A stretch of DNA of 64,000 bases from Cladobotryum mycophilum (lineage: Eukaryota; Ascomycota; Sordariomycetes; Hypocreales; Hypocreaceae). The position numbers were made by a program, and so were the translations under genes. Numbering within the stretch: position 1 is the stretch's first letter; the number at the start of each line of letters is the position of its first letter. The DNA lies in contig JAVFKD010000016.1 of NCBI GenBank assembly GCA_036429605.1, positions 1,984,001 through 2,048,000 of the forward strand, written 5' to 3'. Below the pieces are notes generated by a model, which was given only the letters and a program-made list of their open reading frames with translations, had not been told where the DNA came from and did not search any database. Shown here piece by piece: positions 35,909 through 49,219 of this stretch.

Positions 35909-37758
35909 ATGAAGGGAGTAATTGCGGCCACCGCCCTGGCGGCTTTGACTGGCGCAGCCAGCGCCCACAACCATCACCATCGCCGTGCTCACGAGCTTTT
36001 CGCCAAGAGGAACACGACCGAAGAGGTCTGCCAGGCAGGATGCACCACTTACTGGACCACCATCTACGGCGAGCCAACTCGTATGGATTTTCCACCTTTG
36101 CAGGAGCAAAAGATTTGAGAATTGAACGTGGTTAGATACTAATTCGTATATGCAGTTGTTGCTCCTGCTCCTCCTGCTGAGCAGGTCACCACTACCTCCG
36201 CGGCAGCCTTGACCAGCACCCCAGCCGCCGTTGTCACCGAGGTTCCTGCGACCACCACAGTTGTCGTCGTTCCCACTCCCATCAGCTACAGCTGCCCGAC
36301 TCCTGGCACTTATACCTTCCCAGCTACGACCATCACCGTCACTGACACCACCACTGTCTGTGGTGCTACGTCTAGCCAGGTACCTCCCGGAACTCACACT
36401 GTCGGTGGTGTCACCACCACTGTTGAGGGCCCTACTACCGTGACGGCTCCCGTCGTCACCGTTTCTACCAGCGGAGGTGTCACCACTAGCACCATTGTGC
36501 AGACTACCTATGTCTGCCCTAGCGCCGGTACTTACACCATCAACCCCATCACCACCACGGTGACCGAGACCACCGTCATTGTTTACCCTATCCCAACGAG
36601 CTACAACCCCGGAACCTACACTGCTCCCGAGCAGGTCGTTACTGTCACCAAGACCGGTTATGTCACTTGGTGCCCATTCACCAGCTCCGGTCTCCCTGCC
36701 AAGCCTACGAGCCCGGTTAATGTTCCTGCTCCCGCTCCTCCCAAGCCCACCCAGGAAGCTCCTAAGCCTGCTCCTAGCCAGGAGGTTCCCAAGCCTCAAC
36801 CCGAGCAGCCAAAGCCCCAGCCTGAGCAACCCAAGCCTCAACCTGAGCAACCCAAGCCCCAGCCTCAACCCCCAAGTCTGAGCAGCCCAAGCCTCAACCA
36901 CAGCAGCCCAAGCCCCAGCCCCCTGCCAGCCATCCCAGCGGCCCCCTTAGCAGCGGCAACGACCACTTGGGTATCACCTATACTCCTTACGACTCCATGA
37001 GCGGTGCCTGCAAGTCTGCTGGCGAGGTTGATGGCGACATTGCCAAGCTTAAGAAGGCTGGATTCTCCGTTATCCGTGCTTACTCCACTGACTGCAACAC
37101 CCTCGAGACTGTCGGAAGCGCTTGCGAGAAGTATGGTCTCAAGTTGATCCTCGGTATCTTCGTCAAGGGGCCCGGCTGCTCTTACAACTCTCCTGACATT
37201 AAGCCTCAGGTTGACGCCATTGCCGCCTGGGGTAAGTGGAATCTTGTTGAGCTCATCGTTGTTGGTAACGAGGCTATCATGAACGGTTTCTGTTCTGCCT
37301 CCCAGCTGCGTGAGCTTGTCATCACCGTCAAGTCCAAGTGCTCTTCCTACCAGGGCCCATACACCATCTCCGAGACCCTTAACATCTGGCAGCGAGGTGA
37401 TGTTTCCAGTGCCATCTGCGATGTCGTCGAGATGGCTGGTGCCAACATCCACCCTTACTTCAACCCCAACGTCGCTGCTGCTTCCGCTGGTGACTTTGTT
37501 GCTGGCCAGATTGATCTTCTTGGCAAGATCTGCGCTGGCAAGCCTGCCATCAACTTGGAGTGCGGCTGGCCTACCTCTGGTCACTGCAACGGCATTGCTT
37601 GTCCCGGCAAGGTCGAGCAGGCCCAGGCTCTTGAATCCATCCGTAAGAAGGTTGGTAACCGTACCATCTTCTTCTCCTTCTCCGATGATCACTGGAAGGA
37701 TGAGGGTGCTTGCGCCTGCGAGAAGAGCTGGGGCTCTTACTCCGCCTTTGGGTACTAA
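35909..37758 (+). CDS. GH17 cell-wall beta-1,3-glucanase (Scw11-like) with apparent one-base deletion
   Basis: Exons 35909-36080 and 36156-37758. Residues 1-19 are a signal peptide ending TGAASA, followed by a His-rich stretch and a KR site. A Thr/Val-rich region with two PGTYT-type repeats follows, then a proline linker of 7-residue PKPQPEQ units. The GH17 domain starts GITYTPYDSMSGACK. VVGNEAIM holds the acid/base glutamate and INLECGWPTSGH the nucleophile. The linker and catalytic domain are in different frames: the switch is in five Cs at 36869-36873, inside the repeat array. One extra C gives a single frame of 591 residues. As given, translation ends at 37000 without the enzyme domain. 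Scw11-type proteins act in septum and wall remodeling at cell separation. Confidence 0.88.
36788..36920 (+). repeat. 21-bp coding minisatellite (proline-rich linker of GH17 protein)
   Basis: Near-perfect 21-bp units start at 36788, 36809, 36830 and 36851 and encode PKPQPEQ. Degenerate units follow downstream of the C-run at 36869-36873. The array forms the hinge between wall-anchoring region and catalytic domain. Confidence 0.8.
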
Positions 37759-39269
37759 ACGAAAAAGAAAAAAATTGCGTCAACCTGAAGTTCTGACACG
37801 GCATGTCTCTACTATCAAGAAGTAAATGTAAATGAACGCATGAAGCTGCCTAGTCTCATCAGGTGCCCTCTAGAATCGATCCTTTGTCCCCAGTGCGGAC
37901 CACGGATACGACATTTTTGATGCGAATCAGAACAACTCGAACAGCCGGTGGTTCTCCGGGTCATTTCGATCTAGGGGTTACACCGGTGGTGAGAGCGTGG
38001 CACTCTTTGTGCGCAACGTTGGAACGTCTTTTTTTATTCGCATGTGATTATTTGTGGTTTGTAATGAGCGGGTCAATTGGGAAAGGGAGCTTCTGTATAT
38101 GAGGATATTGACAGATTTGGGCGTACATTTAGCATCTGATTCTTAATGCTGTTTATTAATATTGAAGAACAAGAAGGTTGAACAACAAGTGAAGTCGTGT
38201 TCCGGATATGAAGCTCCATGCACTGTTCTACTCGTGATGTCCTATGTTTCCCATGCCTTGATCTGACCCGAGATACAGAATCTCGATGGCTATTGGAAGC
38301 TTGGTGCTTCGTGTATGAGTAGATGAGGCTACACGTGGATGAAGATTCTTGAAGTTGACAGGAAAACAAATCCGCTTCCTTACATGGTGGTGTTGGTTTC
38401 CACAGCACATGTACGGAGTAGCATGGTTCATGTTGCTGAAGAGCAACGTTTATGATGACAGCAGGAAATGGAATGAATACAACGACTGGTCCGGGATGTC
38501 GCGTTCACGGATAGGCAGAACAGTGCGTTGTAGTCATGGACCCCTTGATTGATATTCAGGGGTTAACCATGTGCCATGTCCCACCAAAATATGTGGAGTA
38601 TATCTGCATCTAACCACTAGAAGCATTCTTGAAGATGTTTATATATATATATATAGGTATCTGGTAGGTATAACCGACCATTGTACTACATCGTATATAT
38701 GTATGCCAAGTGCCGCGGAACCGGCGCGGAAACCGAAGCACGTGTCCGTTCAACGCGACACGGCCTTTCCAAGCTGTTTGACCACAGAGACGGCAACGTA
38801 CATCAGAAGCAGGGCTACCTACATAGTAAAGCCCCGAGAGAAAAAAGAAGGAGGCCATCGAATATAAAGGAACTTGTGGCGCCTTTGTTTTTGTAACAAT
38901 GTGGCTTCTTTTTTCCTTCATGCTAAGGGGGGGGGTATAGACCTATTCGCGAAGCATTCCTCTTCTAGAAACACCATTGTTGAAACGGAGAGCAAGAGAG
39001 TGAGAGTAAGAGTAAGAGAGAGAAGGGGGCTTGATTAGATGTAACCACAACCACACACCGTCTTCAAAGCCCACCACCACTACTCGTATCAACTTGGAGA
39101 GGCAAGGCAAGGCAAGGCAAGGCAAAGCAAAGCAAAGTAGGTAATCCATCCATCCATCCATCCAGCCTACTATTTTCGGTCCTCCAACTCTCAGTCATCA
39201 ACACCAAACATCCAGACCTAATCGAGTAAAAAGGCCGCTCACTCCCAAGTGTTCCCTCTACACACACAC

Positions 39270-39310
<41 letters not shown>

Positions 39311-41306
39311 TCTCTCTCTCCATCTCCAGTAGTAACAAAAAAACCAAACTGAGCGCCCCAACCACCTCCCATAAGAAAAGCGACTGCTTTCCCAGCCAAA
39401 CAGCTAAACTGTTTTAAAGAAAAAGCCATCGATCGCCCCAATGCAAGTCCTTTCATAAAAGGTAAGAGCCTAATTCCAGAAGCAGGTTGACACACATGAT
39501 GCAATACAACCCTTCCATTCCGATGAACCTCTTCCCCCTTCCCCTTCCCTCCCATCTTTCCCACCCTCCCCCCGGCTTCATCCCAATGTAACCCCAAACC
39601 CACCGATCTTCCCGGTGAAGGACCAAAAAAAGAAAGAAGAAGAAAAAAAAGTCATCACCAACCCAAGTTCATAGCTCCCCTTCTTCCCCCAAAAAGGACC
39701 ATGGCAACTTTGCTTTTTCTTCCTCTTTTGCACTCACCGCTACATCCAATCTAGCTCACTCATACCCTTTTTTTCCCACTTGAATACTACTTTGGGTAAG
39801 AAATGTGGATGAGAGAGGTCAGAGAATAAGAGAGAGAGGCAAGGTAAGAGGACGGGGGTTACATTCAGACTTACACAGTCTTGGATTCACAAACACAAAG
39901 TGAGCACTACTCGCATAAAAAAAACCACGCAAAAGAAGGACTCGGACCTAAAAAAAAAAAAAAAAAAAAAAAGAAAAGGAAAATGAAAAGGCAAAGCAAA
40001 AGGAAAGAAAAGAAAAGTAGAGAAGAGAAGAGAAAAGAAAAAGAGAAACACGGAACATGTTCACACTGTATCCCAAGACGGGGCGTCTTGGACATTGCGG
40101 TCGAGGAGAGAAACTGTGACCAGCCGAAGAAATCAGACACTCTCTGCGTGTGTTGTGTGAGACATGTGCGCAAACATGTAGGCAACAATGTGTGACACGA
40201 CATTCCGCGCACTGCTCTTCACCGCATGAACCATGAGCCATGAATGATGCATCACACATCCCGCATCACATCCCTTCCCCATGTTCAAATACGACACAAA
40301 GCACATGTAGCAACGAAAGGCGGTGGTATGTTGTATGATTTCCCCCATCGTCAAGAGTCTACTCTCTCTCTCTCACTCGTACAGTCTCTCACTTACAACT
40401 CCTCTCAAAACAAAGTGATATCAAGTAGAACAAGAATGAACAAGTATACAGTATCCCACAAAGCATACATCACTTCCCACTTCCAGTCCCACTTCCCGCC
40501 TCCAATTGTACATCGCCGTCATCCGAATATGACCATGAATACAAGAAGAAGAAAAGAACCTTGGATCCAATAACATATGTATATATATAACGTACTGTAA
40601 CTCTTATCCCTGTTCATCTCCGACCAGTCCTGTTCCAGTCCAATGCAAAACGTATTCGAGTATGCCAGATATAAAAAAAGAATCCAAATGTTTCTCCCGA
40701 AAAGGACATTCCACAGTATTGAATATCATCTTCCCAACCTAATGATCACCAATAAACCTAGTTTATAAGAGAGAGAGAGAAGAAACAAGTAACCAAACGT
40801 ATATAGGTGGTGGCGATAGTCACGTCACAGTGACCATCACAATGCAGTTTATGCCAATACATCTTGGCTGTAAGAAAGCATTCCCTTTCCCTTTTTTTTC
40901 CAAATGCCCTTGTTATGCGAGATCCCATGAGATTGCAAAACCCATAAAACATGCTTGTGTGGTGAACAGGATGAGGAAAGCAACAAAAGGAGGATACCCC
41001 CTCCCTCCGTAATGACCCAGAACCGATGACATGTACGGCGTATACACGGAAACAAGAAAGAAGGTGAAACATGCCATCTCCGATTCAGCAACTAGCATTG
41101 CTTCTTTCGACAGCGTATATATAACGCGGAGTGTATGCATACAACCAAGGGGAAAGAGGACAAGATAAGAGCCACAACGAATCGTCGTCAAAAAAAAAAA
41201 TAGAAAAGAAAATAAATTGAAAAAATAAAATAAACGGTCTGGGTATAATAAAAGCAGACAAAACGTGAAAGAGTAATCATGACTTCATTAGTGAATCCCA
41301 GGTCCG
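37759..41306. other. Intergenic region between convergent genes, repeat-rich
   Basis: 3.5 kb between the GH17 stop and the WD40 stop. Contains a short (TA)n tract near 38639-38656, (CT)n at about 39274-39306, a 23-A run at about 39950-39972 and further CT/GA tracts. Frames in this stretch are low in complexity, and I found no gene. Confidence 0.5.
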
Positions 41307-43651
41307 TTAGAATGGCTCCGGGCCATCCCAATAAGTCGGCAGTCTGCTGCGCTTCGGCTGCTCGTCTTCATCATCCCAACCCCTAGACAGGCTGTATGGG
41401 GTCTCGCGCCGCGTTCGGGTTTCCCAGAATGGCTCGGCCCTTGAACCGCATCGCTCGAGCTGCAACAGTCCACCGCGATGCGAATCGCAGCACAGAACAT
41501 TGAGGTCCTGGCCGTCATTCGCAAACGCAACGCCCCCAATCTCGCCAAAGACATCCATCGTCTGCTTCGAGGCAAAGGTCGTGGCGTCAATTATGTTGAC
41601 GTAGTCGGCCTCCTCGGCGGCTACGAGAACTGGCTTGCCGCTTCCCACGGGCGAGAAGCGCAGGCTGCGAACACCAGCCATCTCTGCTCTGATTGTGCAC
41701 AGCGGGGCGCTGACACCGCTAGAATTGCACCACCGTCGAGCATCCCAAATCTTGATGCCCTTGTCCTGGAAACCCGTCGCAATCGTGTAACCGTCATCGG
41801 ACCAATCGCACGCGAAACCGTAGTCGCGATGCCCGCTCAGCTTCTGCAGCGTCTCTCCAGTGTCCGCATTCGTAATCAGGACGTCCAGGTTGTCGCCCAC
41901 CAAAGCCCTCAGCCTACCGTCTGGCGAGATGGCGGAGCAATTTAGAGCAAAGGGGTACATGATTTTCGAGGTAAACTTCTCCGTCTGCAGATCCATAACC
42001 CGGAAGCCGTGATCGTTACTTGCGATGGCGGCAATGGGGGTATGCGATCGCCTGGGTCGATAAATCCTAATGTGGTTGGTTATGCCACTAATGTCGGTAG
42101 AAATCTGTCCCTCCGAGTAAGCTTTCCCATCCTCGCTGTTCAACGCCTGTAGGCAATAATCGCCGTTGAACGTGCCGCCCATCAAGACGCCACACGCAGC
42201 ATCCAAGGTCGAGATGGCAGGGGAAGACATGCCGGGAAACTCGCGCAGATTCATGGCCAGTTCCGTCTTCCTCGAAGCCGTATTTATGACATTGACGCCC
42301 TGTAGGCTGGGGTAAAACGCCTGCGTTCTTGTAGGGCACGCGAGCACACTCCGGAGCTGGAAGTGCGCGAGGGTAACATCCCTGCGAATATCCATTCTCT
42401 TGAATCGAAAGAAATTATCACTAGCGGGTATTGCCTCCTCGCCCATCGTCGCCTAAATAGAAGAACCATGGTTAGTTACGTCTGCTTGGCAACTGGCGAC
42501 AGTTTTACACAGTTTTTTTTAGTTTTTTTGATACTTACGCTCCACTTATCTGAATCCGGCTTGTTGACGTAGTTCTTGTACGTGTATCGTCGTCGTTCTC
42601 GTGCCGCCTCGCGCGTCATGTCCATGCTATCCCAATCCAGACCCTGGAAATCGCAATTATCTCCTCGTAAATCAGAGTATTTTACTTGCTCGATTCCGTC
42701 TCCGGCTTGCCTCAGGACATCATGGAGATCTGGTCGAGGCAGTCTCGTGCTCGGGTAGAGGTGCTGGCCGTATGCCCAGCTGCGCAGGAAATCGACGAGA
42801 CCAAGGTTCTCGGAACCAAGAATGCTCGGGTTCGGATTGCTCAATTGGACAGGTGGGAGCGGGTCGATCATTGTGTCGGGAGCAGCCATCATCAATCCAG
42901 ACGGCGCCATGCTGGGCCAGTATGCCTGGGTTGTGGGAGCAGCCATTGCCGTTCCGGTTCCCAAAGGTCCGTTTATGGGTGGTAGCGTGTTGTTGCCGAA
43001 TCCGAAAGGGTGCATGGGGGGCGCCATGTGCATGATGGTGGCGTCGTTGTATTCGTCAATGTCTTCTTCTGAATCTTCCTCCTCTTCTGAATCTTCCATA
43101 TGATACTGTGCGCCGCTGTCGTAGTCAAAATCTGAAAGAATTAGGTCATTCGTAGTGGTGAGACTGTCGAGAGGAGCACCGCCGTCGCTATCGCTCATGT
43201 CAAGATCATGTTCTCCTTGCTGACGGCTGTTGTTGTAGTGGTAGTGGAGGTGTTGGTGGGGAGGGCGGTCTAGGTAGGCGTGGTCGTTTATATAAGAGTC
43301 GGGCATGTCTTCAAGATCCTCGTCGTTGTCGACGGGACAGTGCGTCATGCCCGTCGAAGCGGCAAGGTTCCCGTAGGGTTGGTGGGCGTTGTTGTAATCG
43401 TCGTCTAGCTCGTCGTCCTCGTCCTCGTCGCCGCTCGAAAAGACGCTTTCGTAACGGACGATAGTAGTAGTAGTGGTGGTGGTGGTGGTGCTCGTATTAT
43501 TGCTATTCCCGGGTGCATGAACGGCGGCCGCATCCTGCTCCTCCTGCTGACGATCCCAATACAAAGACTGGCTCCTCCCGTGGTCCTGCTTCTGTTGCGT
43601 GTCGGTGTCGTCGTTTTGGCGATCCGGCAGAGGCAGCGCCGCAGGTCGCAT
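41307..43651 (-). CDS. WD40-repeat protein with acidic disordered N-terminus
   Basis: Two exons on the minus strand, 43651-42539 and 42452-41307 (752 aa), joined by an 86-nt intron (GTAAGT...TTTAG, phase 0). Residues 1-250 are disordered: Gln- and Asn-rich, a run of nine Thr, then clusters of Asp/Glu (SGDEDEDDELDDD, EDSEEEEDSEEDIDE). A conserved stretch FLRSWAYGQHLYPSTRLPRP leads to DFQGLDWDSMDMTREAARERRR. The C-terminal half has WD-type blades (LSGHRDYGFACDWSDDGYTIATGFQDKGIKIWDARRW). Overall it resembles the uncharacterized fungal WD proteins of the S. pombe C2A9.03 type. The molecular role is unknown; a protein-binding scaffold is the default inference for a propeller with an acidic arm. 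Confidence 0.85.
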
Positions 43652-43961
43652 GGCTGGCGACGACGGGAACTTTGGGAACAGCTCCTATGCGTCGTCCAAA
43701 AAGGCGCAAGCGGTCCCTTTTTCTTTCTTTGCTTGTCTTCCGTCCCAGGGCTCCGGCTCTGGTTAAACCGCCCGTAATGGCACTAAAATCGTACTGCTAC
43801 CGTGCTTTTTTGGTGATGGAATGTCGCAGCCTAAGAGAGGGAAAACGTTTCTTTTTTGGATGGACTCTAGATCGGCTTGCTGGTGACCTTGCCCCTGCTC
43901 GTGCGGTGTCGATTTTTCCCTCTTGTTTCTTTTTCTTGGTACCGACTAGCCTTGGTTCTTT

Positions 43962-43992
<31 letters not shown>

Positions 43993-44291
43993 TTTTTCTT
44001 TTCTTTTTTCTTCTACTTCCTTTTTCCCACCGGCTTTGTCTCCTCTTTTCTTTTTTCCCCCTTGTCGTCGTCTCCGCTGAGGATGATGGATCAAGAAGGG
44101 AGCTACAGCGTTAGGCGGCGCGGGGAGGGGAGGGGGTCGAATCAGAGGCGCGATTCAAAGACAAAAGAAGAGTGTCGCTCAGCCGGGGGACGTGGTGGTG
44201 GTGGTGGTGGTGCGGTGATGATAGTAATTATTACAAGTGCTAGTCGAGTCGGGTCAGGTCTTGGTCTCTGCACTCTTGATGTCTCCAGTTT

Positions 44292-44333
<42 letters not shown>

Positions 44334-47300
44334 ACAGCAGCCACCAAGACCAAACAGTGGGGTTCTTTTTTATTTTTTTGACAAGTCGGCAATGACGATG
44401 ACCAGGGCCCTGAGGTGAGAATGAGTGAGGGTGAGGGAAAGAGGGAGAGAGAGGTCGTTTGAGCCGAGCCGAGTCAAGTCAAATCAAATCGACAACGCAA
44501 CAAGGGCAGTGTCAGTCAGTCGGTTAGTGATGACGGTCGCAGATTAAGAGGCCGCCGCGGCTGATGTTGCGTTGTTGGTGTTGGCAGATGAACGACGACG
44601 CTGCTGTGCTGGTTGTTGGGCTATGTGGTGTGGAGGAGATGAAGAAGGGCCAAGGGCATCCATAGTACTACTCTGGGATCTGCCTAGTATAACAAATAAC
44701 ACCGTACATACAGTGCGCAAAAGTGGTGCTGTCGGTAAGTACGTAGAAGGGGGACTTGACACTGGGATTGTTGATTATGATTGGGATTGGGATTGAGACT
44801 GGGACTGGGACTGGGGGGGGGCAGAAAGGACTCGAGACTGAGACGGAGACTGAGACTAAGATGCAGGTGTAGCTGCAGCAGAGTAGAGCGGATAGATGGT
44901 GGTGTGCGAGTCAAGGTCAAGGTGGTTGAAAGAGGAGGTACATGCTCCGTACTTTTATGTACGGTGCCTTGGGTTACTCCACCGGTAGCAACCCACATTA
45001 CGGGATGCTGTCGGGGGATGCTGTAGGGGGGACTTGGGGTGATACTCTCTGTAAGGGAAACAGAAGCAAATGGATGCCCAGGGCCAAACCAGCCCGCACC
45101 ACGTAGGGCTGACCATTCAATCCTCATCCATACATCCATACATCCATACATCGTACTCGGTATTGGATGGGTAGGTAGTAGTAATAGCCTAGAAGTACCT
45201 ATAGCAGCCCTACTCCGTTTCCCTGTATTACTACCGATGTACACGAAAACGCTGGCACCAACTGCTCCGGTCGATACATACTTACCTTTTGAGCACTCGT
45301 GATTCCAGCCCATAGGTAGGTACTACAGGTACTAAGCTTGCTTGCTTGCTTTTGATTTATCCATTACAAGTCCCAGTCCCAGTCCCCCGACATACACAAA
45401 TCATCCGACAACGATTGTAATTCTCTCCTTGTAATACAACTAAGTCCATCCCTCCCCCCATGCAAGCCTAATGCAGCTCAACAAGACTTGCCGAGCCACG
45501 ACATGGTACAGTGCATAGTACGTACATTAGCAATTCCTCCCGGCCGGAAGGGTGCGAAAAAGAAAAAGAAAAAAAGAAAAGACCTGAAAAAGGGCGTCTA
45601 TGGCAGAAAACAGAGAAGAGAAGGGGTGTGGGGGGGTCCAGCGTTCTTTTTTAGGCAGTGTTATTAGTGAGCTTTAGTGGATGGGTTAGCAGTGAGAGAG
45701 TTTTTGCTACCAGTGATGGGTGGGATTGGTGGAGCGTCGATGCCGGATATCGCAACCTTGGAACGTTTAGCGCTGTGGTGCGCTGTACCAAAGGGCCTAG
45801 GAACTATTACTTGTACCTACTATGGCCTCTTTGGTCGTTATGGCACACCATGCAACCCGACAAACTACAAGAAGATATGGAGCAAATGCTACTCTTACTG
45901 ACTAACGCCCCTCCCCCAAAACCGTCGTAACAGCACTATTACCTACCTGTTGGTAGTACTCAAGACATGCAAACACGCATACTCGATGAATCAATAAACC
46001 CGTTTTGTCTCTCTCTCTGCTTTGTCTTGTCTCGTCTTGTCAAAGTCGTCCGTTCTGTTTTGCATCGTTTGAAACCAAAATCTCACCCGTCGCTCTCTCT
46101 CTCATCTCTCATCTCTCACTTTCCAAAGCTCGTACTTGTATTATTATACGACGCTCCTTATCCCGCACTACATCATCTTCTCTTTTGTCTGTGTGTGTGT
46201 GTGTGTTCTCCTCATAATAATGATGACAACAACATGACCGTTTGTCCGTATGTAGATAAAATGCCTCAGCCAGAGGGCGCAAGGAATGATATATCCAATT
46301 CCGTCCATCAGCCAGTCAATTAATTAATTAATTAATTCAACTAATCAATCCAGCCAGCCCGGTTTGTTGCGTTGCGGGGATTGTTTTTGTTGAGTGGGTG
46401 AGTACACTTTGGGCATCATATACATACATTGGACGTGTTCTGAAATGACCAAACATCCATGGCCTTGCCCGTCGCTTCCTCTCTCACTGTCTCTCCGTCC
46501 TTGAATTGCCAAGTCCTATATTATAACTCACCTGCGACATATCACAACGTTTTACCACAAACAAAAACCCAAAAAAAAAAATACACCGCCAAAGCAACAC
46601 TTGTATGTATATGATTCATTTGACTTTGGAAGTTGTTTGCGGCTTGCAGATTGCACTCCCCCTCCTTTCTTTTCATCACCTTCATCATCATCAATCATCA
46701 CCAACAAGCAAAGCAAAACAAAACAAAACAAAAGCATGCCAAGGGGAGGGGGCGTCCATCCCGTTCCCAATTCCTCCAATACTGTAGAAACAAAATGCCA
46801 GAAACAGATAAGGAGACCCTGCTTTTTGCCTGACCCTGCCCTGTCCGCTTCGTTGGGTCCTCAATCTTTCTCCCTCTCTCCCCTTCACCGGCCCAACTCT
46901 GTATTTTGTGATAGATGATCTATGCCTTTCAGGTCCCCTCCCCCCAAAAAACAAAACGTTAGCCCCCCCACGGCTTCTCCCAAGTTTTCCTCAGAACCGC
47001 CCCCCTGCCCTGCCCTGACCTGACCTGTCTCGTGGCAAACCAATCCTGGTCCTTGTTTGCAGCCGAGGGAGGGAGGCTTGTGGGAGTTGCCACCGATACA
47101 GCACTCATCATGCACCATCCAACGGCGACCTTGTCCCAGGACGGGGTAGCTTATTGTTCCTTTTTTCCAAACCGTTTTGCCGCCCTACCCTTGTCTTGTC
47201 TTGTTCTTGTTCTTTTTTTGTCTTGATTTCTTAGGGAGGGAGTGAACCATTGCAAAAGTCCTACCTTGTGTGCTTGTGCGCTACCCTACAGCTCCATCCA

Positions 47301-47627
47301 CTACAATTACTCTCATTGAAGGTTTCAAACTTGCATCATAATTAATATATGAAAGCGACTCGTTTTCCTCCCCTTCTTGCATCATGAGGCATCAAATTCT
47401 CATTCCATGTACCTAATTAGTACTCATGAAATAGAGAGACAATAATATTACCTGCTTCATATGGCTTGACTATTGGATTTCACATGTACTATATACGACA
47501 TTGATGGAATATATATGACAAGTAAGGTAGGATAGGTATCTAGTGATGCATCCCTTAAAAAAAGACCTTTCACATGTTCAAGTTTTATTTTATTAATCAA
47601 CATGTCATCGGCCCTTTCAATAAGCTG

Positions 47628-47659
<32 letters not shown>

Positions 47660-49219
47660 TCAAACCTGACAAAACTATAGCCATTCCGCAATTCCGTAGA
47701 ACGACACATACAAAAGCAGTAACAACTTTCGAACTCCGTATTCAACTTTTACCACCTACTAATAGTTGCCATTTTACTCATCCCCAGTACCTTTATGTGA
47801 CACATCAACGTTCGCCCAAAGCCCATAGCCCTGCATGTTGGCGCGCAAACAAGACACCCCATCCCCCATCTTCAGACACGGGAACTTGTTTGATTTTGCT
47901 TCCTTTTTCTTCTTCTCCACAAGTCCAAGAATCGCCCTTGTCCTTTGCCATGAACACTTCATTCTCGGCATCTCACTCTTTTTCTTTTCTTTTCTTTCTT
48001 TCTTATTTCCCTTATTCCCGTTGTATCATTTAGCCAATCTTCATTCTTCCATTCCAACCGTTTCTCGCTTTCCTGCCCAAACCGTCTTTCACACTCCCCC
48101 ATCCCATCTCGTCTCTAGGAAACCCCCCTCTCCCTCCCTCTCACATACACAATGCACACACACCCACACTACACCTGTACAAACCATACCAAACCAAACC
48201 AAACCGAACCAACCAACCCATTTTCTGTCACATGTACCTTCTCTCTCTCTCTCTCTCTCTCTTCTTTCCAACGGCTAAACGACCGTTGGGCCGTGTTTCT
48301 TCCTAAAACCAAAACGGTCAAACCCCACTCACTCCCCTTTGCTTGGCATCAAACCCACAATATCCCGTTGATTACATTACATTAAAAGTAGTCGTAGTAG
48401 AGGTAGTACTGCTTGTAGCACGAGGTACAAAGCTTAAAAACAAGGCACATACATACCGACCTAGGTAGTACAGTACACACAAAGACACACACGCACACAC
48501 GCACACACATAAAGAACCGCAATTAATTCCCGCCTGGCTGGATGGAACATACCTAATAGTCTAGTACTCCGTACAAAGCTTAAACATGACAACTCATATT
48601 GATGCACCTTCTCAGGCAGGCTTCTTCCTCTTGGCCCCCTCTCCTATCAGCTTCAACATCTGCCGCAACGTGTGCAGCTCAGTTTTCATGACACGGCCCA
48701 CGGATTGTGGAAACTTTTGTCTGCCAACTTGGCCTTTTCTGTCCCGCTCCAACCCCAATAAGACCAACATGGAAAATGTGGAAACCCACGCTCGGATTCT
48801 CGCTTTTCAGCAGCAGCGTAGCAGCAGCAGCAGCAGCAACGTAACGTCGTTCCATTCAAAATGTCCACAAGGGGAAAATCATCACGCCACTGGTTTGCTC
48901 GTACAAGCACACCAAACTAAGACTTGCTCCCAGCCGGACGGTTCACTCATTTACCCATTTCTCGATTTCAGCTTGTTGCTTTTTTTGTGCGTGTATGTGT
49001 ATACGTCTGTGTGTGTGTGTGTGTGTCTGTTCGACCCTGTCTTTCCCCACAAGCCGCCCTTCTCAATGTTCAACCGTTACACCATTACCAATGCCCAATT
49101 TTTCCCTTCTGACCACTTCCCCATCCCATCTCCATATGTCTAGCCACAAGTATGCTAGTATTTTCGAGGCCTGTGCTTCACATGTGCTCTATCTGTGCCG
49201 TTCTTCTGGTATCCACGCC
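43652..49219. other. Long intergenic region, repeat-rich
   Basis: 5.6 kb between the WD40 start and the threonyl-tRNA synthetase stop. Simple repeats include (CT)n at about 43970-43990 and 44291-44331, ATTA units at about 46318-46336 and (ATC)n at about 47628-47657. The plus-strand frame 43513-44418 partly lies antisense to the WD40 exon and translates to low-complexity Ser/Leu/Phe runs. No supported gene. Confidence 0.5.

Noticed and set aside
35879..36901. 340-residue open frame opposite the GH17 gene
   Set aside because: Low-complexity Gly/Arg/Ser translation caused by the Thr- and Pro-rich coding strand; no start context or domain.
43513..44418. 301-residue plus-strand frame overlapping the WD40 start
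   Set aside because: Mostly simple repeats (CT tracts read as Ser/Leu), partly antisense to a supported exon.
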